Origin: JAWPMT01 sp965267435
GTDB taxonomy: Bacteria > Bacteroidota > Bacteroidia > Cytophagales > Cyclobacteriaceae
NCBI GenBank assembly: GCA_965267435.1
Contig: OZ253960.1
Coordinates: forward strand, 1,674,001 to 1,738,000
Direction of reading: 5' to 3'
Length of the DNA: 64,000 nt
Shown: piece by piece, positions 26,522 through 36,026 of the stretch
Numbering within the stretch: position 1 is the first letter of the stretch
Layout of the letters: every line of letters begins with the position of its first letter
Translations under genes and position numbers: made by a program
Notes under the pieces: generated by a model
What the model saw: only the letters and a program-made list of their open reading frames with translations
Told to the model about the DNA's origin: nothing
The model's database searches: none

Positions 26522-27367
26522 CTACCATTCGATCATGCTTCTCTTTTTGAGGTCGTAACGATCGCCGGGCCTCAGGAAGTAGAAAAGCGTTTGCGCCTCA
26601 GGCAGCATCTTTTCACTGCTCCCTTCCCTTGACCAGAAGGTGTTGTCATAGATCAGCACATAGCTATCGCCAACGACGTCAAACTCATTGCCCTGCACGA
26701 CGATCGCGGTCCCTTCATCAAGACCAATGCCCAAAAGCTCGGGCCGCTCTTGCAGAATGTTGAAAAGGTCGAAGTGACGATTGCGAGCGAGTACATGCTG
26801 ATCAATGGCAATGTTCTTTACGAACCCAAAGCCCTCTTCGTGATCTCCCATCATCTTCTGGTTGCCTTGCGTATCACCACGAGCCAGATACGATCCCTGT
26901 ATTGTTGCCCCGGCCGAAGAGCCTCCGATGACACCATTGCGCTCAAGCACCTCCCAAAACAGTTGCTCGGCCTTCGTACCCGCATAGGCATCGACAAGCC
27001 GCCATTGCCTGCCGCCACTGAACCATACGCCAGTTGCATCTTTTAAGGGGACCACGAAGTCCTCGCTATTCGCCTCATTCTTATCCCGGGTGTGCAACAA
27101 TGTAATGTCCGTGACTCCCGCCTCCAAAAATAGGTTGAGCCTGCGGTCATCAGGTGCGTAACTGTCCTGTCCACCTGCCGTTGGAATGAACACAATCTTA
27201 GCCTCCTCGCCACCGGCGAGCTCCACAAACCGATTGATGATGTCCTCTCCAAGACGGCCGCCACCCGCTATTACAAGAGCCCCGTTCTCCGGTCCAGTGG
27301 TCTGACTCAGACAGAGTCCAGGAAGCAAAAAGAGACCAAGCAGCACTTGATAGTGTTGTAGTTTCAT
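26522..27367 (-). CDS. Secreted S51-type (cyanophycinase-like) peptidase
   Basis: A 281-residue secreted peptidase of family S51. Residues 1-21 form a signal peptide ending in LSQ. The AGGGRLGEDIINRF start, the FIPTAGGQ strand and the nucleophile motif GGSSAGA at residues 148-154 (Ser 151 as nucleophile) match cyanophycinase and related isoaspartyl-peptide cleaving enzymes. The HVLARNRH segment near 200 supplies the catalytic His. The substrate may be cyanophycin or other beta-aspartyl peptides released by other cells. The gene starts 31 bases downstream of an orphan permease gene on the same strand and may be co-transcribed with it. Confidence 0.88.
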   Translation of the reverse strand: MKLQHYQVLLGLFLLPGLCLSQTTGPENGALVIAGGGRLGEDIINRFVELAGGEEAKIVFIPTAGGQDSYAPDDRRLNLFLEAGVTDITLLHTRDKNEANSEDFVVPLKDATGVWFSGGRQWRLVDAYAGTKAEQLFWEVLERNGVIGGSSAGATIQGSYLARGDTQGNQKMMGDHEEGFGFVKNIAIDQHVLARNRHFDLFNILQERPELLGIGLDEGTAIVVQGNEFDVVGDSYVLIYDNTFWSREGSSEKMLPEAQTLFYFLRPGDRYDLKKRSMIEW

Positions 27368-27398
27368 AATAAGATGGGTTTCTCAGAGGAATGAAGTC

Positions 27399-29768
27399 TT
27401 ATTCGTTTTTCAGTACCTCAGCTGGATTCATGTTGACCGTGCGCCACGATTGGAGGGTGATGACGAAGAACGTGAACACGAGCATAATGCCTAAAGCCAC
27501 CAAATAATCAACGACAGTGTGCTCCGCGCGATAGACAAAGTTGTCCAACCACCTATTGACGCCAAGAATTCCCAAGGGCAGCGCCACCACCATTGACACA
27601 GCAATTCTTATCAGGAATTTGCCGTTGATGCCGAGAAGAACAGAGAGAATTGATGCACCAAAGACCTTGCGAATACCGATGGGTTTTCTCTGCCGAAGCA
27701 TTTGGAATCGGACCGTGCCGACCAGGCCGAGACAAGTGATAACAAGCGTCGCCAAACCAAAGGCCATAATGAGATTCGCCATTCGCTGCTCTTGTGCAAT
27801 CATGCGCTCAAACCAATCATCGAGAAACTGATAACCGAAGGGCGCCTGAATGCCAGCAGCAACCCAGGTCTCTTCCAGATCCCTGAGAACCTGCTGATAG
27901 TTGGAAGTATTGAATTTCACGAGGAGGTTTCGCTTCCATCCTTCGGTCTTGGGATAGAAAAAGGCCGTCGGCCGAATCTCCTGATCAAAGGACTGGAAGT
28001 GAAAGTCGTCCACAATACCAATGATCTGGCTTTCCCCGGACCGTGCAATGCCATTCATGGCTTTCTTGCCGAGGAGCCCTTCAACATTGAGCTTGGCAGC
28101 CGCCGCCTGATTGAGAATCACGGCATTCGAATCCGTGGAAAAGGACGGATCGAAATTGCGGCCCTCAACAAATCTCAGACCCAGGGCCTCGACCGCTCCT
28201 TCGTCAAGACCATTCCATTGAACGCCTACAAACGAAGTGTCCTGACCATTGATGACACTCAAGCCGTGTCCATTGTAATCTCCGATGAACTCGTACTGAG
28301 TACTGCCTGCTGCCTCGACTGAATTGAGCGAGGTGACCTGCTCCCGAAAATACCGCCAATCACCTAAGTCGATACCAGTGGCCCGGCTTATATTGATGAC
28401 CGCATCTCGCTCGTAACCGAGGTCCTTGCCTTTGAGGAATTGTAGTTGCTTCATGACCATCACAGCGCCAAGCAACATCAGAAAGGTAAAAGCAAATTGA
28501 AAGATCACCAGACGCGAGCCTGCCAACGATTTGCCAGAATGGTCCATTCGGCCCTTCAAGGCAGGTGCCAACGGCTGACGGGAGACATTCAGCGCCGGGA
28601 GTAAACCCGAAATTGCACCCGCCGAGATACACACCAGCAGAATGAAAGCAATAGCTCCTGGCTCCGTAAGCAGATCCAGCTGTACGCCAAACCACCTCGG
28701 GAAGGCATCTTGCGCGGCAAATTGGACAATGATAACACAAAGCACACCTGCGACGATCGACAGCAGTACGGCCTCCTTGATCAGCGTGGCAAATATTCGC
28801 CAGCGACTGGCGCCCAGCGTCTTGCGTATGCTGACTTCCTGCGCACGAAAGTACAGTTGGGAAGCTGTGAGAAGGATGTAGTTGATGATCGCAACAAACA
28901 GCACCAAAAACGACAACATCCAGAGAATATCTACGAACGTCTCATTGCCCGCCTTCGCGTGGTCAAAGAGGCCGTCGACATTGAAATGGATATCTGTAAC
29001 AGGCTGAATGGGATACTGCCAAAAGCCTTGAAAATGCTCCTCACTCAATGCCTGGATGGAGGCCTCTATCGAAGGTAGATGGGCATCGCGTTCCAACTCG
29101 GCATAGACGAATGTCGTAAACGATCCAATCTTCACTTGATTCTGTCTCTCCCAGTATTCGGGAAATGAAGACCCCGAGACCACGTATTCAAACTGCATAT
29201 GGGAATTGGCTGGCACATCCTCGAGGACACCGGTCACACGAAAGGGAGTGTCATCGCCATATTGATAGACGATTTGCTCACCAACTACATCCTCCTTGTC
29301 AAAAAGTCGTCGGGCTAATGATCTCGTCAGGACCACACTGTTCGGAGCGGCCAGCAGGTCCGCTCGATTACCATATTTCAACTTAAACCGGAGGACGTCG
29401 AGGAAATCGGGATCGGCATAAAACCCCGTGCCTTGCTTGGCAGTGATCAACTTCTCACCGGCCCTGAGTGTGACATCCGCTTGCACGGACACGGCCTTCG
29501 TTGCCTTCTTCACACCGGCCACATCATTTTCCAGAAACTCAGCCCAGATTCCATGTACGATGGCGGATTTGTATTCATTACTTCCTCCTCCCCGATAGAT
29601 CGATAAGCGATAGAGTTGATCAGCATTGTCGTGAAAACGATCAAAACTCCGTTCGTGAGTCACATAAACTTGAAGGCTGGCAAAAGCTCCAATGCCAATG
29701 GCCAGTCCTATGATGTTAAGAAGAAATGTCGCAGGATCCCGACGAATTAGGCGAAGTAAGAATTTCAT
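27399..29768 (-). CDS. Orphan FtsX/MacB-type ABC permease
   Basis: A 789-residue protein with the same double MacB-PCD/FtsX architecture as the one at 4.4-6.8 kb. The first helix lies near residues 12-32, followed by SFDRFHDNADQLYRLSIYR, the diagnostic N-terminal segment. The first coupling loop is EVSIRKTLGAS and the second is KPIGIRKVFGAS. It ends in NPAEVLKNE. The variant EVSIRKT differs slightly from the usual consensus. No ATPase gene adjoins. The S51 peptidase follows 31 bases downstream on the same strand, and the sulfatase gene diverges 60 bases upstream. The transported or signalled compound is unknown. Confidence 0.88.
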   Translation of the reverse strand: MKFLLRLIRRDPATFLLNIIGLAIGIGAFASLQVYVTHERSFDRFHDNADQLYRLSIYRGGGSNEYKSAIVHGIWAEFLENDVAGVKKATKAVSVQADVTLRAGEKLITAKQGTGFYADPDFLDVLRFKLKYGNRADLLAAPNSVVLTRSLARRLFDKEDVVGEQIVYQYGDDTPFRVTGVLEDVPANSHMQFEYVVSGSSFPEYWERQNQVKIGSFTTFVYAELERDAHLPSIEASIQALSEEHFQGFWQYPIQPVTDIHFNVDGLFDHAKAGNETFVDILWMLSFLVLFVAIINYILLTASQLYFRAQEVSIRKTLGASRWRIFATLIKEAVLLSIVAGVLCVIIVQFAAQDAFPRWFGVQLDLLTEPGAIAFILLVCISAGAISGLLPALNVSRQPLAPALKGRMDHSGKSLAGSRLVIFQFAFTFLMLLGAVMVMKQLQFLKGKDLGYERDAVINISRATGIDLGDWRYFREQVTSLNSVEAAGSTQYEFIGDYNGHGLSVINGQDTSFVGVQWNGLDEGAVEALGLRFVEGRNFDPSFSTDSNAVILNQAAAAKLNVEGLLGKKAMNGIARSGESQIIGIVDDFHFQSFDQEIRPTAFFYPKTEGWKRNLLVKFNTSNYQQVLRDLEETWVAAGIQAPFGYQFLDDWFERMIAQEQRMANLIMAFGLATLVITCLGLVGTVRFQMLRQRKPIGIRKVFGASILSVLLGINGKFLIRIAVSMVVALPLGILGVNRWLDNFVYRAEHTVVDYLVALGIMLVFTFFVITLQSWRTVNMNPAEVLKNE

Positions 29769-29828
29769 GGATTAAATGTAAACTATATTAACCACCCATT
29801 TTTAGCTAAGAAACAAAGTCACAAGGCC

Positions 29829-31373
29829 ATGGCGCGCTCCACCCAAACAATCACCTTTATTTTCCTTGCTTTTGCAATATTGTCTTGCGGAGAATCTGAA
29901 AAAACTCAACCACCAAACATTATTCTGATACTGGCCGATGATCTCGGCTATGGAGATCTTGGTTGCTATGGACAGCAGATCATCGAGACCCCCAACATCG
30001 ATGCCCTCGCTGCCAATGGAATGAGATTCACCCAGCACTATTCCGCAGCGCCGGTATGTGCTCCAGCAAGGTGTATGCTACTCACCGGCAAGCATGCGGG
30101 CAACGCATACATCAGAGGTAATGACGAATGGGCCGCTCGAGGCGCGGTTTGGAACTACGACTCCATGAACGCCAACCCTATCCTGGAAGGCCAGCGGCCA
30201 CTGCCACAGACCGAGATCACGATGGCCCAGCTCCTCAAAGGTCAAGGGTACAAGACAGGTATGGTAGGCAAATGGGGATTGGGTGGCCCAATGACGGGTA
30301 GTGTGCCTACGACGCGAGGCTTCGATTTCTTCTACGGCTACAACTGTCAACGCCAGGCACACACGTACTATCCCATGCACCTGTGGAAGAACGAGGAGAA
30401 AGTAGCACTCAACAACATCAGCGTGGCACCTCGTACAAAGCTGCCAGACGGTGCTGATCCCGCAGATCGCAGTAGCTATGATTTGTTTAACCTCAATGAC
30501 TATTCCGGTGATCTGATGTTCACCGAGGTCACCAACTTTGTCGCTGAGAATGCCCAGGAGCCATTCTTCATGTATTGGGCGACGCCCATCCCCCACCTCC
30601 CTCTCCAGGCAGACGATAAATGGCTGGCGTACTATGAGGAAAAACTAGGTCCTGAAGATCCTTATGTCGGGAATCGGGGCTACTTCCCCCACCCTGCCCC
30701 AAGAGCCGCCTATGCTGCGATGATCTCTTACCTGGACGAACAAGTGGGGCTACTCGTACAGCAGCTGAAAGACCTCGGGGTCTATGACAACACACTGATC
30801 ATATTCACCAGCGACAATGGAGGGACGTATGACATCGGTGGCATCGATACCGACTTTTTTAATAGCAATGGAGACTTTGGTGCTGCCTATGGCTACGGCA
30901 AGGGCTTTGTTCGTGAAGGTGGTATCCGCGTACCCATGATTGCCAGCTGGCCCGCAAAGGTGCAAGCAGGGACGACCAGCGACCACCAGTCGATCTTTTA
31001 TGATTACCTGGCTACCTTCGGCGACATTGCGGGTGTCAGCGAATTGCCACCGAACGACGGAGTAAGCTTCCTCCCAACCTTACTCTCTGAAGAAACGCAG
31101 CCAAAGCATGACTACCTCTACTGGGAATTTCCCGGCTATCAGGGACAGGTGGCCATCCGAAGAGGCAATGAAAAGTTCATTTGGGGCAACCTCCTCAAAG
31201 AGGACAGCATGGCACTCTACGACCTCGGATCCGACTTGCTCGAAACCAACAACCTATTGATCGAGCAGCCGGAGCGGGCCAGCGAATTCCTGGAACTGAT
31301 CAAAGCCAATCACACGACTCCTGACATCGAGCGGTTTAAGATCGCGCCACTGGATTCGTTGGTGAGTCTGTGA
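29829..31373 (+). CDS. Exported S1-type sulfatase
   Basis: A 514-residue formylglycine-dependent sulfatase. The signal ends in the lipobox AILSC (Cys 20). The metal-binding ADDLGYGD occurs near residues 36-43, and the maturation motif CAPARCMLLTG starts at Cys 77, which would be converted to formylglycine. Later SDNGGTYDIGG supplies further metal ligands, and GKWGLGG the catalytic Lys/Gly stretch. It probably desulfates polysaccharides or small aryl sulfates. No dedicated sulfatase-maturase gene was seen in the window. It diverges from the orphan permease gene, and a DHFR-like gene converges from the right. Confidence 0.93.
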   Translation: MARSTQTITFIFLAFAILSCGESEKTQPPNIILILADDLGYGDLGCYGQQIIETPNIDALAANGMRFTQHYSAAPVCAPARCMLLTGKHAGNAYIRGNDEWAARGAVWNYDSMNANPILEGQRPLPQTEITMAQLLKGQGYKTGMVGKWGLGGPMTGSVPTTRGFDFFYGYNCQRQAHTYYPMHLWKNEEKVALNNISVAPRTKLPDGADPADRSSYDLFNLNDYSGDLMFTEVTNFVAENAQEPFFMYWATPIPHLPLQADDKWLAYYEEKLGPEDPYVGNRGYFPHPAPRAAYAAMISYLDEQVGLLVQQLKDLGVYDNTLIIFTSDNGGTYDIGGIDTDFFNSNGDFGAAYGYGKGFVREGGIRVPMIASWPAKVQAGTTSDHQSIFYDYLATFGDIAGVSELPPNDGVSFLPTLLSEETQPKHDYLYWEFPGYQGQVAIRRGNEKFIWGNLLKEDSMALYDLGSDLLETNNLLIEQPERASEFLELIKANHTTPDIERFKIAPLDSLVSL

Positions 31374-31477
31374 CGGGAATACGTGACTGGTGACTGGAGA
31401 TCAGAGTTGCTGGTCATGGCTAAATTTCATGCAAAAAGCCCTGGGATTATATCGCATGAATAGTGTTCTCATATAAA

Positions 31478-32008
31478 TCACCTCTTTCTACGATACTCAT
31501 TTTGCACGATGGCGTCGAGATACCGAGTAGCCTTCACATGCTCAAAAGCCAAGGTGTTATCCAGTGCCCCAAACAATGGACTTCCCCCTCCAAGCAACAC
31601 GGGAATAGTGGATATGATCAGCTGATCGATCAGGTCCTCCTTAAGGAACCCCTGTATCGTCGTCCCCCCATCGATGTACAGGTCATGGTAGCCTTGGTCA
31701 TGGATGATCTTCAGAACTTCCTGTATGGACCCCTTTACAAGTTGCACCTTGTCGGTCAACTCGTCAGGGACAGAGCTTAGCGTTGTACTGAGAACAAAAA
31801 CCGGGATTTGGTACGGCCAATCGATACCAAAACCCAGCACCGTTTCGAAAGTCGTTCGTCCCATAACGATGGCATCCACCGAGGAAATGAATGCGTTGTA
31901 GCCCATGTCGTCTTGATCGGGATTTGGAATGGAATGCAGCCAGTCAATTTTGTCTTCTTTGTCGGCTATGTACCCATCAAGGCTTGTGGCGATAAATACT
32001 TTGTTCAT
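31478..32008 (-). CDS. RibD-C/DHFR-like dihydrofolate-reductase-family protein
   Basis: A 176-residue protein of the RibD C-terminal/DHFR fold, starting MNKVFIATSLDGYIAD. The frame extends upstream, but the start at 32008 matches the typical N-terminus. Visible features are IVMGRTTFETVLGF near residue 55, the VFVLSTT strand, and GGTTIQGFLKEDLIDQLIISTIPVLLGGG near 120, a pattern of NADPH-binding reductases. Members are usually reductases of uncertain substrate, not folate enzymes. An SRPBCC protein lies upstream on the same strand with a gap of 139 bases. Confidence 0.85.
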   Translation of the reverse strand: MNKVFIATSLDGYIADKEDKIDWLHSIPNPDQDDMGYNAFISSVDAIVMGRTTFETVLGFGIDWPYQIPVFVLSTTLSSVPDELTDKVQLVKGSIQEVLKIIHDQGYHDLYIDGGTTIQGFLKEDLIDQLIISTIPVLLGGGSPLFGALDNTLAFEHVKATRYLDAIVQNEYRRKR

Positions 32009-32147
32009 TGGTAGTGGGGTTTTAATCGCTATTGGCAAAGGACAAGATAGTAATCCTCAAATAGCATAGGGCTCAACGCGGCCTCGAATACCATCATTTC
32101 CAGCCGGAAAAGCCATCCTCGTCAGGGGAATACCCACTGCTCTCACC

Positions 32148-32582
32148 TCAGGCAGCTTCTTCGATCGCTTTCGCCAGCTTTGCCAGACCTTGCGGCGCAC
32201 TGGTCTCAAACATCTTCATGCCTTCGACGAGAGGCCCTGCCTTTGGGCCTGACAGGCTCAAGCGCTGTGTGATCCGGGTGAGATCAGTTGCCAGCGATTC
32301 CATGCTCATCTCGTTGCAGAAATTCGCTCCATCCAGAGGCAAGTCAATCTTCGCAAACTCTTCGTGCTGAAGCTCAGCAATCACCCAGTCGTAAGGGTCC
32401 TGACCGGGAGACTTCGTGGCTCCACGAGCTCCCTCTTCAAACGGGCCCTCTATTCGAATCCACTCCACCGCCTCTCCCTCTAACCGCTCCCAGTTGGTCA
32501 CATCCGTCCAAAACGACCAAGCTACGGACCTTGTCGCCTTACACTCGACAGCGTGCTCGAACTGCCAAACAATGTCATTCAT
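32148..32582 (-). CDS. SRPBCC-superfamily protein
   Basis: A small soluble protein of 144 residues. The start IVWQFEHAVECKATRSVAWSFW and the following WTDVTNWERLEGEAVEW match the START-like/SRPBCC fold that binds a hydrophobic ligand; the C-terminus is a long amphipathic helix (MKMFETSAPQGLAKLAKAIEE). Such proteins include polyketide cyclases and stress-related lipid-binding proteins; the ligand is not known here. It lies between a DHFR-family gene and a large BNR protein gene, all on the minus strand with gaps of 139 and 24 bases, so the three may form an operon. Confidence 0.8.
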   Translation of the reverse strand: MNDIVWQFEHAVECKATRSVAWSFWTDVTNWERLEGEAVEWIRIEGPFEEGARGATKSPGQDPYDWVIAELQHEEFAKIDLPLDGANFCNEMSMESLATDLTRITQRLSLSGPKAGPLVEGMKMFETSAPQGLAKLAKAIEEAA

Positions 32583-32606
32583 CCTGTTAATTACCCATGA
32601 CTGACA

Positions 32607-35600
32607 CTACTCCAATCCCAACTGTCCTTTCAACGCATCCCATTGACTGGCCTTCGCAGCTTCCAACTGTCCCAGGTGTCCGTCCAACTCGGCAGTCAAT
32701 TCCTTGAACACCTGGTAGGCTCCGTCCGTCGGTTTGGCATCGCCATTTTCGATGCTCCTGCGCAGAGAGCTCAGTCGGTTGTTGAGGCGAATAGGGAAGT
32801 TCAAAGGATCCTGTGGGCTTCGGTTCTTCGTTTGGTAGAGCGCCTCTTCGATCGTGGTAATCTCGGCGAGGAAAGCCTCCGCTGAGGACTGGACACTAGG
32901 CTCTGCTCCACCCGCGAGCGCAGCATTGATGCTGGACCTTATCTCCCTGATCTCGATGACCGCTTCGTTGGCCAGGCTCTCTTTCGCAATGATATCATTC
33001 GATAGGTCAAACTGCTCCTTCAGGTCAGCTTCGGTGACTCCTTCGAGGTTGGGATTCATCACGACTTTGAAACCAAAGGTCTCCGAGTAATCGCCGGTAG
33101 TCAGTCGCACTTTGTAATCGCCTATAGGCGCCAGGGGTCCCCTACCGGGTCTCGCACTCCAAATGATCATCCCATCGAATGTGGTAGCACCCGGGTAGCG
33201 AAGGTTCCAAGTGAAGGAGTTCAGTCCAGGAGCCACCGTCGGCTTGGTGCTACCTCCCCTCATCCACCAGGGAAGACTGGGGTCGGGCTTATACTGCAGG
33301 TCCTTGCCGACAAAGGTGTCCACCACCTCGTCAGCCGCCAGTATCTCGATCTGAACGGAATCCACTTGTTGCTTCAAGTAATACTGCACCTCAAGGTTGT
33401 AAACCCCTCGAATCACGTCACTCGGTTGGAAGAGCACCGCCGCCTCATCCAGGCGCGCTGGTGTCATCTGCCGGAGAGGGCCGATATCATCGAGGATCCA
33501 GAAACCTCGACCATGGGTGCCAAGAACGACATCATCATTTTTGACGACTAGATCCCGGATAGGCGTATCGGGTAGGTTCATCTGCAGCGACTGCCAGTTG
33601 TCTCCCGCATCAAACGAAACATACGCTCCATGCTCGGTTCCAAGAAAAAGTAACCCCGGTTTGACGTGGTCCTCCCGGACAGCACGCGCGAAATGGCCAT
33701 CAGCGATACCATTGACGATCTTCTTCCAGGTCTTGCCATAGTCGGTGGTACGATACACATAAGGTTGCCGGTCATCCACCTGGTAGCGGTTAGCCGCGAC
33801 GTACAAGGTGCCTGGGTTGTGCTGCGATTCATCGATGATGCTGACCCTCGAATATTTTGGAAGGTCCGGGGGCGTGATGTCGCGCCATTTCTTACCACCA
33901 TCTCTTGTGATATGGATCTTACCATCATCCGAACCAGCCCAAATGGTATTCACATCATGAAATGAAGGTGCCAGGGCAAAGACCGTGGCATAGATCTCAG
34001 GGCCATTCATGTCCATGGTGATGATCCCGCCTGTCTTGCCAAGTGTCTCAGGATCCGCGTAGGTCAGATCGGGGCTGATCTTCTCCCAGGTTTGGCCATC
34101 ATTGGTTGTTTTCCAAACGTGCTGGGAGCACGTGTACATGATGCTTGGGTCCTGGGGTGCAAACATGATGGGGAACGTCCACTGCCACCTTTCGGGTAGT
34201 GAACTGGCCGGCTCTCCGGAGAAGAATCGAGGATACACCTGAATGTCCCTGATTTGCCCGGTCTTGCGATTGTATCGTGTCAACAACGCCCCCTGACTTC
34301 CGGCATAGAATACATCGGGATCTGTTGGACTCTGTGTGATCCAGCCGCTCTCGCCGCCGCCCACAGCGTAACCCCAACTACCACCAAGTCCTCGAGCTTG
34401 CATATGTCCCCAGCCATCACTAGGCATGGCCAGCGTGCTGTTGTCCTGCTGTGCGCCCGCCACGTGATAAGGCACGTCGCTAGTGGCCATTACGTGGTAG
34501 AATTGGGTCGTGCAATAGTCAAGCTCCGTCCAGGTCTTGCCACCATTGATACTCACGGACCCTCCTCCATCATTGGAGTTGATCATGCGGTCGGGATTGT
34601 TCGGGTCGATCCACAGGTCGTGGAAATCACCGTGAGGTGGTCGTAACTCGATATCGAATGTCTTGCCACCATCTGTAGACTTCCAAAAGTCCACATTGAG
34701 GCAATACACGGTCTCTGCGTCAAAGGGATCCGCATAGACCCGTGAATAGTAAAAGGCGCGCTGTCGCAGTTTGCGCTCACTGTTGGTACGTGTCCACGTC
34801 CAGCCGCCATCATCAGAGCGGAAAACTCCTCCTTCGTTGGCTTCGACGACCGCCCAAACACGCTTCGGATTGACGGGTGAGACCGTCACACCGATCTTAC
34901 CGATTGGCCCTTCAGGCATGCCTGGATTGTTAGTCAGTTCGGTCCATGTTTCGCCGCCGTTCTCTGATTTCCACAGGCCGCAGTCTGGACCGCCACCCCA
35001 CATCTTCCATGCCTTGCGGTAGACCTGCCAGGTAGAGGCATAGATGACATTGGGGTTTGTGCGATCGATGATCAGGTCAGCAGCCCCCGCCTTGGGACTG
35101 ACATAAAGTACTTTCTTCCAGGTGTTGCCGCCATCAGTAGACTTGAAGACGCCGCGCTCCTCATTATCACCATACGGATGCCCCAGTGCGGCCACATACA
35201 CGATGTTGGGATCGGTCGGGTGTACACGGATGCGGGAGATGGCTTGAGTTTCCTTCAATCCGAGATGACGCCAGGTTTTACCTCCATCCGTCGTTTTGTA
35301 CACGCCATCACCTTGCGTGATACTTCCACGCAGTTGGGTCTCACCGCCGCCGATGTAGACGATGTCGGGATTGGTCTCTGCGACAGCAACAGCTCCAATG
35401 GATGAGGAGGAGATCTTGCCATCAGTCACTGGGAACCACTCGTTGCCACCATCGGTGGTTTTCCACAGACCGCCACCTGTGGCCCCAAAATAGTATTCAT
35501 TGGGTCTGCCAGGACTACCGCTGCAGCCAAGGGATCGACCACCACGATCGGGGCCGATATTGCGCCACTCCATGGTGCCGTAGAAGGATTCGTCTAATGT

Positions 35601-35663
35601 GTTTTGTGAATAAGTGGGCGAAATGGCCAATGCCACGGCCACGAGACCAAGTAGTAGTTTCAT
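32607..35663 (-). CDS. Secreted BNR/VPS10-type beta-propeller protein
   Basis: A 1018-residue secreted protein starting with signal peptide MKLLLGLVAVALAISPTYS. The mature part is built of Asp-box beta-propeller blades: repeated S/TDGG[K/N]TW motifs (TTDGGNEWFPV, STDGGNTWKKV, SENGGETWTEL, SDDGGWTWTR and more), the signature of sortilin/VPS10 or sialidase-like folds. A non-propeller domain follows after about residue 730 (beginning near GPLRQMTPAR), with a helical end (residues 880-1018). Similar proteins are often called glycosyl hydrolases, but no catalytic residues are identified, so binding or surface scaffolding is as likely. A paralogue of 948 residues lies at 49-52 kb. The SRPBCC gene follows 24 bases downstream. 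Confidence 0.85.
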   Translation of the reverse strand: MKLLLGLVAVALAISPTYSQNTLDESFYGTMEWRNIGPDRGGRSLGCSGSPGRPNEYYFGATGGGLWKTTDGGNEWFPVTDGKISSSSIGAVAVAETNPDIVYIGGGETQLRGSITQGDGVYKTTDGGKTWRHLGLKETQAISRIRVHPTDPNIVYVAALGHPYGDNEERGVFKSTDGGNTWKKVLYVSPKAGAADLIIDRTNPNVIYASTWQVYRKAWKMWGGGPDCGLWKSENGGETWTELTNNPGMPEGPIGKIGVTVSPVNPKRVWAVVEANEGGVFRSDDGGWTWTRTNSERKLRQRAFYYSRVYADPFDAETVYCLNVDFWKSTDGGKTFDIELRPPHGDFHDLWIDPNNPDRMINSNDGGGSVSINGGKTWTELDYCTTQFYHVMATSDVPYHVAGAQQDNSTLAMPSDGWGHMQARGLGGSWGYAVGGGESGWITQSPTDPDVFYAGSQGALLTRYNRKTGQIRDIQVYPRFFSGEPASSLPERWQWTFPIMFAPQDPSIMYTCSQHVWKTTNDGQTWEKISPDLTYADPETLGKTGGIITMDMNGPEIYATVFALAPSFHDVNTIWAGSDDGKIHITRDGGKKWRDITPPDLPKYSRVSIIDESQHNPGTLYVAANRYQVDDRQPYVYRTTDYGKTWKKIVNGIADGHFARAVREDHVKPGLLFLGTEHGAYVSFDAGDNWQSLQMNLPDTPIRDLVVKNDDVVLGTHGRGFWILDDIGPLRQMTPARLDEAAVLFQPSDVIRGVYNLEVQYYLKQQVDSVQIEILAADEVVDTFVGKDLQYKPDPSLPWWMRGGSTKPTVAPGLNSFTWNLRYPGATTFDGMIIWSARPGRGPLAPIGDYKVRLTTGDYSETFGFKVVMNPNLEGVTEADLKEQFDLSNDIIAKESLANEAVIEIREIRSSINAALAGGAEPSVQSSAEAFLAEITTIEEALYQTKNRSPQDPLNFPIRLNNRLSSLRRSIENGDAKPTDGAYQVFKELTAELDGHLGQLEAAKASQWDALKGQLGLE

Positions 35664-36026
35664 CTGGTTAGGTTTTTTTCGAGTCGATCAATAGTATCGA
35701 AGAAATACCTAAGATGCAAAGACAATGTGAAGCGTGGTCGTTGGTAGGAGCCGGGAAATTCGAACAATTTCCAGCGGAACCTAACAGGGTTCGTGAATAA
35801 AGTCCTATGAGGGTATTTGCGGCACGGATAGAAGTGGTAGCCCACATGGCTGCGCCGGTGTCTTCACCGGTGCCTGGGGTGACAGCGGGGTGGCGCTACA
35901 AACGGATAGCCGGCCATGAAGTAGAGATAGGCGGCTCGCCAATTCACTCGTAGATCGGACTTCTCTCACTTCATGGGCCGCCCAACCTCTAAACCTGGAA
36001 ACCCATAAAAAGCAATGCACGCCACA
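35664..36026. other. Intergenic region without a recognisable gene
   Basis: No convincing open frame was found in these 363 bases. A hairpin CCGGTG-TCTT-CACCGG lies at 35854-35869 without a T-run. The stretch just precedes the start of the BNR gene and probably holds its promoter. Confidence 0.55.

Noticed and set aside
35805..36020. A 71-codon minus-strand frame in the intergenic stretch
   Set aside because: Low-complexity Ser/Pro/Leu composition, no start context and no homology recognised.
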